This document shows positions 13,901 to 19,688 of a DNA stretch of 20,836 bases, one piece after another (positions within the stretch are counted from its first letter, which is position 1; every line of letters starts with the position of its first letter). The notes under the pieces were generated by a model. That model was not told the DNA's origin, did no database searches, and worked only from the letters and a program-made list of their open reading frames with translations. The position numbers and the translations under genes were made by a program. The DNA comes from a virus, in IMG/VR virus record IMGVR_UViG_3300037264_005451, positions 1 to 20,836 of that record. The stretch is one strand, 5' to 3'.

Positions 13901-15079
13901 CAGCGCCCCAACATCAGTGAGGAAGCGGCGCACACCTTCTTGTGTCTCGACCCGCACAATGTAGGCAAGCTTCTTCTCTCCACGACGCTTATAGATGCTT
14001 GGCCAGTTCTTACGAATCTTCGATGGGATACCGAACTTCCAGAGGAGGGCCTGCACCTCCTGCGCGAGAATCTTCGAAATGGAACAGTACTCAATACTGT
14101 ACTTGGAAAGCCCATTCCTCTTCACATGGCCATCAGTGGACCAGAGACGGTTCAAGAAGAGTGAGGTCTGCCTTTGATCGAGATCAAAAACCCAATTGGG
14201 CACGTACTTATTGCCAGAGAGCCGTCCGACAAGACCGTCTACCATCATCCAGGCACGGACCGATCCGTTCTCGTGAAGACGGACTTGGAGCGCCTGCCCC
14301 TTCGTCTTCGAGACGCAGTAGGTACCACCAGAGAGCCCCACATCGGAGAGGAACTCATCAAGCTTGGCGCCAGGCATAGAGGTAAAGCCGATGTACTTCT
14401 TGCCTATGTGGCCATCACCAAGAAGGTAAGCAGTAAGACGAACTCGCTCGTCGGAAACGCCGCCCTTCCCAAAGACGCCAGCTTTCCTAACTGCGGCGAG
14501 GCGGTCCCCCACCTTGAGTGCTGCGCCCTCAACCCACTTCCCCCAGAGGCGCATGGGATGGGTGAGAGCAATAGTCAGTACATGGCCCTGCCGTGTCGTG
14601 ATCTTGATGCAGGGCTTGTCGTAGAATTTCGAGACCCAGGTCACCCTGCCAGTCGTTGTGTGGACACCGCCTGCAGATATCGTCGCCAGCTCATCTCCAA
14701 TCCTGACGTGCTCGGCAAAGATGAGACGGCCATTTGCAAGACTCACCAATGACTTCACCCACAGGGTCTTCTCAACTTGGCGTCCGCAGATGAGCAAGAT
14801 ATGCTTCGCTGGTGAGTCATAGATCGCTCGCATGTGAGGGCGACCACCAAACGAGAAGTTATCGTAGCCCTGCCCATCATCTTTGGGCATCCTGAATGCG
14901 AACTCCGTGAACTCGCTGGGCTTAACTGCGTTCTTGAACTTAGGCAGTCGCTTATCTACATCGGCGAATACAATTGGATCTTCGAACAGTTCAGGTTCTG
15001 GTTTCCAGATCTCCCGCTCTGATAGTGCGTCGTCACCAAAGGGATTCTGGTAAGACAGATTGATATTAGGCTCACCCAT
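10946..15079 (-). CDS. terL: Terminase large subunit precursor with two inteins
   Basis: The ATP-driven motor and nuclease that packages DNA into the prohead. The precursor is 1377 aa; after removal of inteins of 423 and 354 aa it is 600 aa, normal for the family. In spliced numbering: Walker A GRQVEKS (99-105), Walker B LLEIDE (194-199), SGTP coupling motif (228-231), a Cys4 zinc ribbon (255, 258, 286, 289), and the RNase H-like nuclease acids Asp396 (DWG), Asp454 (GTDYG) and Asp556/557 (PDDAFHS). Start ATG 15077-15079 is chosen because AGGTGG lies just upstream; an in-frame ATG-type extension to 15112 lacks this. The Walker A Gly before Lys is replaced by Glu. Both inteins interrupt active-site motifs, so unspliced protein should be inactive. 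Confidence 0.93.
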   Translation of the reverse strand: MGEPNINLSYQNPFGDDALSEREIWKPEPELFEDPIVFADVDKRLPKFKNAVKPSEFTEFAFRMPKDDGQGYDNFSFGGRPHMRAIYDSPAKHILLICGRQVEKTLWVKSLVSLANGRLIFAEHVRIGDELATISAGGVHTTTGRVTWVSKFYDKPCIKITTRQGHVLTIALTHPMRLWGKWVEGAALKVGDRLAAVRKAGVFGKGGVSDERVRLTAYLLGDGHIGKKYIGFTSMPGAKLDEFLSDVGLSGGTYCVSKTKGQALQVRLHENGSVRAWMMVDGLVGRLSGNKYVPNWVFDLDQRQTSLFLNRLWSTDGHVKRNGLSKYSIEYCSISKILAQEVQALLWKFGIPSKIRKNWPSIYKRRGEKKLAYIVRVETQEGVRRFLTDVGALGKSEDVFASELVSNNNRDTFPEEVNDLVRQIIGSRGDEGRRGCQAESGKSLRTAGLRETLKYPPTMGKVQQYVAFFRSDERYDQQLVNQLEELLSTDLYWDEIVSIKDAGVQTCIDFEVAGTHNFVAEGLVTHNSTLLGNIALGYMCLVPAYKVLYVSPSATQSTTFSNDRIKEPVETSNVLKKFTTKMLSSNILEKQFINRSKLTIRYAFLNADRCRGIPAWLLEIDEFQDILSDNIPIIEQCLSHAPPIWKRYIYSGTPKSLDNNIEYYRARRSTQNEWVVPCDACGMKSTTEGAGRYWNVLGEKNIGKKGLVCEKCHTLINPMHVESCWARMVKFDQEKAYFESFRISQLMVPWKPWLEVLQQYDGYPRDKFYNEVLGISYDSGMRPLTMRQVFECCNPDLSMYDIEKYRPLSFGQPIFAGIDWGCHDEDTRILTKDGFKYFRDVTDEDEVMQWDPDTREMTLTKPMVRTVRDWDQPLLHFETKGGLDLMVTHTHRMRVIPPQGDKWTTEVSSETAERGNVKFVGYVDWKGRDITWFGLPGLPKSPGYSGCEPRQFNADDWIEFFGYMITEGGVCLKKNKAGELVPYCLKMSQRASVSPDRYQKIRDCMVRLDVPFSEFPNPKTGDVNWTICGKQYWDWFSKNMGMTGDVKRLPRWMLLLGKRQLRILFEAMLLGDGYIDPRDNCTGGAYYSTSKGLCEDFQEICIKLGLRCIVRLHKPASGMRKTRWRALWSAGRDYAFNMSNAKVKKVPYKGKVYCCAVPSGYIVTERNGCISYQGNTGENSYSVITLATYVDMKFRVFYVHRFVGEEVDPPIQLERIVELLKYFNVRVIGTDYGGGFDRNDHLVRVFGPERIVKYQYMARAKKKLEWDVRLRRWKTHRTEVMSDIFNAIKRKKCEFPKWNEFSDPYATDMLNIYSEYNESLRMVQYMHGQDKPDDAFHSLLYCWIASMLIIPRADIVAPMKEVDGRMVGTYQGPIDQG
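11555..12616 (-). mobile_element. Intein 2 (354 aa) in the terminase nuclease motif, with LAGLIDADG endonuclease
   Basis: This is inserted after Gly of IDWG|TGENSYSV, next to the first catalytic Asp of the nuclease domain. It starts with Cys1 (CHDEDTRILTKDG), has a canonical block B THTH (67-70), and LAGLIDADG motifs FFGYMITEGG (139-148, Glu146) and FEAMLLGDGY (244-253, Asp251). The C-terminus reads VYCCAVPSGY (331-340) then GCISYQGN before +1 Thr: the block F Asp position holds Cys and the penultimate residue is Gly instead of His. Base composition looks lower in GC than the capsid genes (26 of 60 at 12301-12360). Splicing must occur for the nuclease to form. Confidence 0.9.
13499..14767 (-). 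mobile_element. Intein 1 (423 aa) in the terminase Walker A motif, with LAGLIDADG endonuclease
   Basis: This is inserted between Lys and Ser of GRQVEK|S. It starts TLWVKSLVSLANGR and ends FVAEGLVTHN before +1 Ser. Block F (CIDFEVAGTHNF, 403-414) and block G (VTHN with penultimate His and terminal Asn) are canonical. The first residue is Thr where Cys or Ser is usual, and block B (IALTHPM, 66-72) has its His but Ala at the usual Thr position. LAGLIDADG motifs are LTAYLLGDGH (111-120, Asp118) and FLNRLWSTDGH (204-214, Asp212), both with intact acidic residues, so homing activity is plausible. Boundaries follow from the rebuilt Walker A sequence and from block alignment. Splicing efficiency with Thr1 is uncertain. 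Confidence 0.88.
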
Positions 15080-15113
15080 GTTTCCACCTGAGCCCACGAG
15101 CAACGTCCACACG

Positions 15114-15386
15114 ATGCTCGAGAACCTGCATGCTTCTCTCAGTAGGGCAGGAGGTCACTTCACCGACTTGGTAGGCTGCTTTCCCAACGAGGACGGCAGC
15201 TACAACGTAATGCTCAGTCAACATCTAATCTTGCCTGAAGCCGCCAAGGGTACTGTGTTGAGTTACATCCGACAGTATGCGGAAGCATCTGGTTGGAGGA
15301 CGATCAAGTCCAGAACCAGGCGTCTCACAATCGATCTCACTTTTGTTCGAGACGGCGATCCAGCTTCTCTGCGAAGCTCCCCATGA
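15114..15386 (+). CDS. Small plus-strand protein divergent from the terminase, 90 aa
   Basis: This frame fills the otherwise empty 250 bases between the terminase start and the 183-aa gene. The 90-residue product (MLENLHASLSRAGGHF onward) has ordinary amino-acid balance, a mixed helix/strand pattern and codons biased to C/G at third positions, all arguing for real coding. Start ATG 15114 is preferred; ATG 15078 is possible and would overlap the terminase start codon. Ribosome binding sites are weak for both. Its last 50 bases overlap the end of the 183-aa gene tail to tail. No family is recognised. Opposite orientation inside a late operon suggests separate expression timing. Confidence 0.55.
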   Translation: MLENLHASLSRAGGHFTDLVGCFPNEDGSYNVMLSQHLILPEAAKGTVLSYIRQYAEASGWRTIKSRTRRLTIDLTFVRDGDPASLRSSP

Positions 15387-15888
15387 AACCATCGAGATCG
15401 ATGAGATGATCGTAACCCCGAGCTCTGAGCCACCAGCTCTTGAGTTCCTCCGTATACTTGGCGACGAGTCGTGGGCTGGTAGCTTTGAAGTGCTCCTGCG
15501 CAACCTCGTTCAAGGCAGTTGGAAACATGTTGAGCCAGTACACCTCGTACTTCGGCCATAGCTGCTGGCAGACGATGGAGATCCTCTTGTACTTCTCCAC
15601 GAGCTCCGCCGGTGCCTTCGCGCGCTCTACTGGATGCACTGGCATCGGTAGCTCAGCGATCTCCGAGAATTCGATACACGGAAAGAACTGCACCACTACG
15701 TCACGGTCTTCCAGTGCATACTTCAAAAAGAACGTGGTGAAGTCATTGATCGGCTTGTACTGAAGAATTGCCTCCTCCAAACCTCCAATTCCTCTGGCGT
15801 CCTTAGCAAGCATCTTCTTCGCTTGCTCATCGGAAACCTCTGACAACACGACTTGTTTCTCACTCGGGTTCTGGCTCAGGTTCGGCAT
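15337..15888 (-). CDS. Unknown 183-aa protein upstream of the terminase
   Basis: The protein starts at ATG 15886-15888 with GAGGT upstream, inside the last codons of the 313-aa gene (29-base overlap), so the two are probably translated together. It is largely helical with many aromatic residues (DFTTFFLKYAL, QQLWPKYEVYWLNMFPTAL) and a basic C-terminus (LDRRLEQK). Being just ahead of the terminase, it could be a packaging partner, but it shows no helix-turn-helix or other recognised domain. Size is in the range of small terminase subunits, which is a weak argument. Function unknown. Confidence 0.82.
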   Translation of the reverse strand: MPNLSQNPSEKQVVLSEVSDEQAKKMLAKDARGIGGLEEAILQYKPINDFTTFFLKYALEDRDVVVQFFPCIEFSEIAELPMPVHPVERAKAPAELVEKYKRISIVCQQLWPKYEVYWLNMFPTALNEVAQEHFKATSPRLVAKYTEELKSWWLRARGYDHLIDLDGFMGSFAEKLDRRLEQK

Positions 15889-16801
15889 GCACTACCTCTG
15901 GTTCTTGATTGACTACGATAGGCTGTACATCAACTGTGTGGTGGCCACCAGTTAGTTGATGAATATCTGGTGGAGAAGCATCATCCGTCCTGAGCAGCAC
16001 CGACATCTGATGCTGCAGTTCTTCTTCAGGACTGCCGATGGACTCGATCATATTGTTCATGATCATCGCGATATTGGCATAGGAGTGCCCGCGCTCATGA
16101 TCGTACGGCCCACCGCGCATGACAGACTCCAATGTTCTGACGGTTGCAGCCGTTCGTGCTGTTGAAGCGATGCGTGTCACTTCCACGTGACCGGGCATAA
16201 AGCCCATCCGCATCATGTTCATCATCGTCGCGAGTGTGGGTATCGGCATGTTTGCCACCATCATGCGCGGATCTCCCTTGAAGTGTTTGAGATAGGCCTC
16301 CATCTGATGAGCATCTTTGAAATAGGTTAGGTCCACCCGCAAAGACAGAAGCGACTTCATTTCAGTGGAGTCGAGTAGATCGACATTCCAATAGTGCTTC
16401 TTGTACATCTCGATGACTTCACCAGAAGCACTGACACCAATGCGATTCAGCGCACTCGCCACCCATGTTGGGTTGCTTCGTGCGAGGAGCATGGTCTCGA
16501 TGAGCTCCTTGGCTCTAGTATCGTCCACCAATCTCTGTGCTGCCTCCATCTCTGGACTGGGATGGAAGAACTGCCAGATCCTATGCCTCAATAAGAAACG
16601 AGTACTGGGTTCGTGCCTGCGGTTCAGTGGATAGAACGGCACAGGTGGAACGGTCGTTCTCCTGAGCTGCTCGATGTACTCCTCCCCAATCGGGTCGAGC
16701 TGTTGAAGGCGAGCAATCCTGATAACTTGATCGTCCAAATACCGATCAGGGTGGACGGTCAGGTACCTCAGGTACAGCTCGCATGGGCTGTGCCGAATCA
16801 T
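15860..16801 (-). CDS. Unknown 313-aa protein, candidate packaging/DNA-recognition partner
   Basis: The protein starts at ATG 16799-16801; TAA lies in frame two codons upstream, so no longer start exists. There is no ribosome binding site and a 9-bp hairpin ends five bases before the ATG. It is helical: residues 85-155 (LARSNPTWVASALNRIGVSA, then EMYKKHYWNVDLLDSTEM) have a helix-turn-helix-like rhythm, a Met-rich helix follows (ATMMNMMRMGFMPGH, around 192-206), and the C-terminus is an acidic tail (EPEPEPE). Gene order and a possible DNA-binding segment make a small-terminase-like role conceivable. No family match is claimed. Confidence 0.8.
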   Translation of the reverse strand: MIRHSPCELYLRYLTVHPDRYLDDQVIRIARLQQLDPIGEEYIEQLRRTTVPPVPFYPLNRRHEPSTRFLLRHRIWQFFHPSPEMEAAQRLVDDTRAKELIETMLLARSNPTWVASALNRIGVSASGEVIEMYKKHYWNVDLLDSTEMKSLLSLRVDLTYFKDAHQMEAYLKHFKGDPRMMVANMPIPTLATMMNMMRMGFMPGHVEVTRIASTARTAATVRTLESVMRGGPYDHERGHSYANIAMIMNNMIESIGSPEEELQHQMSVLLRTDDASPPDIHQLTGGHHTVDVQPIVVNQEPEVVHAEPEPEPE

Positions 16802-16805
16802 CTGT

Positions 16806-16832
16806 GGTTAGGAGTGTTGAACTACTCCAACC
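16806..16832 (-). promoter_or_regulatory. Hairpin in the leader of the 313-aa gene
   Basis: Minus-strand RNA pairs GGTTGGAGT with ACTCC(T)AACC, a 9-bp stem with one bulged U and an 8-base loop, ending four to five bases before the start codon. No U-tract follows, so it is not a standard terminator. It contains the only GGAG sequence near the start, so it may mask or replace the ribosome binding site. Confidence 0.5.
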
Positions 16833-16853
16833 AAAATTTCAACTACTTGTCGA

Positions 16854-19019
16854 CTACACGCCCTGAAAGGCGAGCACCTTGAGGCCTTCGAGCACTTCCT
16901 CGGTGGCCCGAACTGCCTTCTCCAGAGCTGATTCAGACACTGCTTCGAGGCCGAGCCGAGTGGCAAGAAGGAGCTCGCACATTCGGGTCTGTGACTCCTC
17001 GAGCACCGGGAGGTAGCTGATGAAAGTCATCAGGTTCTCCGGGTTGATAAAGCCCAGGCTGAGCACGGTGTCTACAGCAATAGGGTCTGGGATGAAGAGG
17101 GCTTCCTTCGTCAGATCTTGCCGTAGATTCACCAGCTTGAGCTCGGATGCTGCATGGATAGCTGCAAGCTTACTTTCACTTGCAGGATGAAGGACTCGGC
17201 CGATCCTGACCTGGATGGGCTCTCTCTGGGCGAGAGCCTGACCTAGCTTCTTGACGCCGTAATCCTGCTTCACGCCAAGACCAGCGAGCAGGAACATAGC
17301 GTCGTCGAGGCCTAGGAAGTTCTTCGCATCAGTGGCAATCTTCATCAAAGAAGGGCCGTCGATGGAGAAACTCGAGCCGTCGGACCGGATGTAGACCGAA
17401 GCAATGGCCCTCTTGGCAGAAGCCTCTTTCGGCTCTTCGGCTTCGGTACCCACGAGATCGAGTGCATCTGCTGCCTCGAGAGGACTCCACTGCCAATGCT
17501 GTGGAACGAGGATCCGCCCCTCCTCTGTCTCGTAGATGGACTGGATGTTCGGCTGCTGACTAACCTCCACCGGTCGACCATCGAAGGTCTCACCAACGTA
17601 GACCATCATGCCGTCAGGACTGTCGTACGAGCCACCCTGAAGCTCGAACGGAATAGTGGCCTGAATCTGGTCACCCTGTCCCGTAAAGAAGAAACCTGCC
17701 CCCTGAGCGAGGTCTGCAGTCGGTAGCTCGAAGCCTTCACCTGCGGGCATGCCCACGATGTCGGACTGCACAGCTGCCTTCGAGCCGTTGGTGAAGAGAG
17801 ACAGAGGCAGAACGTCACCATCGGTATCAAGCAGATTGATGATGACGTACCCAATATGTTCACTGCCGTTGACATCCTTGACCTTGTAGAGACCGCTTGT
17901 TGCAACAGGTCCGATCTGAGAGGTATCAACGTCCTGCTCTGCGGCGTCTGCCCCATCAGCCATGGTAACTGCACCTTCAGTGTCAGCAGCCAAAGCCACC
18001 TTCTCACCGAAGCGCTGCACGAGCTCACGTCGTTCGATCTTCTCCTCCAGCGGCTCCCAGAACTTATGGTTCGCACTCTTGACGATGTAACAATCAACGT
18101 CCTTACGAATCTGAACCACGTCCGGCTTCACGAAGTTCGCGAGGGCTGAGGAAATCTTCTCCGAGCTGGGGTTGTAGCTCGACAGTGTCGAGAGAGCTTC
18201 TGATAGAGCAGCCTTGTTCTGCAGCAGTGCGGACTGCACGTCAGTTGTGCTCAACGCACTGGCGAACTTCGTATAGTCACCTTCGTTGATGGTCGGCAGG
18301 ATGGCTTTGAGCACAGAGCCCTTCTTCACCATCTTCGATACGATTGCAGAAGCGTTCTTGATGAAATCGTCGAGCATGCCTGGCTGTACTTCGCCAACCT
18401 TGTACTTCTTGCCGAGGCGCTCGTGCTTGACCGAGGAGGCCATGTAATCATCGAGGGCATCTGCTTTCTTCGTCAGGTACTCCTCGAGTACACTCGACTC
18501 CTTGCCCATACCAACATTCATGGACCCGCCGCCGCCACCGAAACCATGGTTCTGGCGATACGGCGGGTAGAGCTGACCGATCATGCTGAGGTCACCGGGG
18601 GTTCTAGCTGTGACGTCGAACGCCTGCGGGCGGAAGATCGTCTGACGGATTCTGCTCTCCGTCAGCGGCAGCATCTTCGAGTCGTCGGTGATGAGGATAT
18701 CGAACGGATAGAGCTTGCCGTTCTTGATGACTATTGGTACACGCACAGTCCGAACGCCAGCCGTCTGCAGCTGCTCCTGCGGGGTGCCCATCTGAGCTTC
18801 GGTCTGCGGGGAGACCTCTACGTGCCCGAGACCGTAGCCCTTCTCCGCATCGACCCTATCCATGGTCACGTGCGGTTCGAAGTCGGCGATGTAGGGGACC
18901 TGCTTGTAGAGCTCCTGCAGAATCTCCTGCGGCCAGAGATTCGGGTCCTCGGGTAGATCTACCTGGGCAGCGTACTTCTCCAGGTATTTCGCCGGCTCGA
19001 AGAACAACGGCTGAGTCAT
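16854..19019 (-). CDS. Large virion-type structural protein, 721 aa
   Basis: The protein begins MTQPLFFEPAKYLEKYAAQV at ATG 19017-19019, with GGAG about twelve bases upstream. Residues 45-140 look like a beta domain (VRTVRVPIVIKNGKLYPFDI, 89-108). A Gly-rich linker (159-171) leads to a Lys/Ala/Ser-rich helical region (175-320), a further beta region (about 320-550) and a helical C-terminus. KxA stretches occur (KKADALD, KNASAIV, KEASAK). It lies between tail/spike-like genes and the terminase. Length and domain mixture resemble a large phage virion protein; it does not resemble a portal. Precise function and family are not recognised. Confidence 0.85.
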   Translation of the reverse strand: MTQPLFFEPAKYLEKYAAQVDLPEDPNLWPQEILQELYKQVPYIADFEPHVTMDRVDAEKGYGLGHVEVSPQTEAQMGTPQEQLQTAGVRTVRVPIVIKNGKLYPFDILITDDSKMLPLTESRIRQTIFRPQAFDVTARTPGDLSMIGQLYPPYRQNHGFGGGGGSMNVGMGKESSVLEEYLTKKADALDDYMASSVKHERLGKKYKVGEVQPGMLDDFIKNASAIVSKMVKKGSVLKAILPTINEGDYTKFASALSTTDVQSALLQNKAALSEALSTLSSYNPSSEKISSALANFVKPDVVQIRKDVDCYIVKSANHKFWEPLEEKIERRELVQRFGEKVALAADTEGAVTMADGADAAEQDVDTSQIGPVATSGLYKVKDVNGSEHIGYVIINLLDTDGDVLPLSLFTNGSKAAVQSDIVGMPAGEGFELPTADLAQGAGFFFTGQGDQIQATIPFELQGGSYDSPDGMMVYVGETFDGRPVEVSQQPNIQSIYETEEGRILVPQHWQWSPLEAADALDLVGTEAEEPKEASAKRAIASVYIRSDGSSFSIDGPSLMKIATDAKNFLGLDDAMFLLAGLGVKQDYGVKKLGQALAQREPIQVRIGRVLHPASESKLAAIHAASELKLVNLRQDLTKEALFIPDPIAVDTVLSLGFINPENLMTFISYLPVLEESQTRMCELLLATRLGLEAVSESALEKAVRATEEVLEGLKVLAFQGV

Positions 19020-19053
19020 AAAGTCGATTCTACTCCGATGCTAAGAAAAACGC

Positions 19054-19686
19054 CTAGATGCCACGCAGGACGAAGTCTAGGCCGGACTTCGCCACCGGTG
19101 CCTTGGTAACCAGGATGTAGCCAAAAGCAGTATCGCCAGGGGTGATTCCACCACCAAGGCTGAGCCCAGAATTGAACAACGCCTGGATAGCTGTGCCATG
19201 CGCTGAAAGAGTTCCACCAGTGAATTCTAGGAGGATGGCTGGTCCAGCACCAAGCTCAGCAACAGCATTGGCTGCGAGTTCCACAGCCGGAATCTTGATT
19301 GCCAGTAGCGCCTTAACTGCAATGTCCAGCAGACCAAGCTTTGCCTCTAGAGCTGCAGCCAAGGCGAGCGTAGCTGAAAGCTGCCCACTCGCAGCGATGT
19401 TGATGGGAGGCAACGCAAGAGCTGCCGTAATGGCAGCTTGAAGTTGACCCACAGCAGCAAGAGCAGCCTGCAGATTCGCAAGAGGGTTACCGATGCTAAT
19501 AGAGATCGAAGCTGCTGCTGCAAGGCTCGCGTTAAGCTGCGCAGTCAAGTCAGCCTGCAGTGGGCCAAGAGTGGCCCCGAAGAAAGCATCGACTTGAGCG
19601 CCGAATGGATTCAGAAAACCCACTGCTGCCTGAGCAGTAAAGTTGATGCTGCCCAGCGTTCCTCCTGCGATCTCAGTGACTGCCAT
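19054..19686 (-). CDS. Ala-rich hydrophobic virion-type protein, 210 aa
   Basis: A 210-residue protein starting at ATG 19684-19686, two bases after the stop of the spike-like gene (TAGCTATG). It has no clear ribosome binding site, so translation is probably coupled. It is dominated by Ala, Leu, Ile and Gly, with long amphipathic helices (residues 40-125) and no Cys. The C-terminal 60 residues are more beta-like (GGGITPGDTAFGYILVTKA). Composition could suit a helical bundle in a tail or baseplate part. Membrane insertion is an alternative but the hydrophobic runs are broken by polar residues every few positions. Family not recognised. Confidence 0.78.
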   Translation of the reverse strand: MAVTEIAGGTLGSINFTAQAAVGFLNPFGAQVDAFFGATLGPLQADLTAQLNASLAAAASISISIGNPLANLQAALAAVGQLQAAITAALALPPINIAASGQLSATLALAAALEAKLGLLDIAVKALLAIKIPAVELAANAVAELGAGPAILLEFTGGTLSAHGTAIQALFNSGLSLGGGITPGDTAFGYILVTKAPVAKSGLDFVLRGI

Positions 19687-19688
19687 AG

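Noticed and set aside
13499-14767. Intein 1 as a class 3 (Trp-Cys-Thr) intein
   Set aside because: Block G has Thr before His-Asn, but block F keeps Asp at the position where class 3 has Cys, and block B has Met rather than Trp at the expected position.
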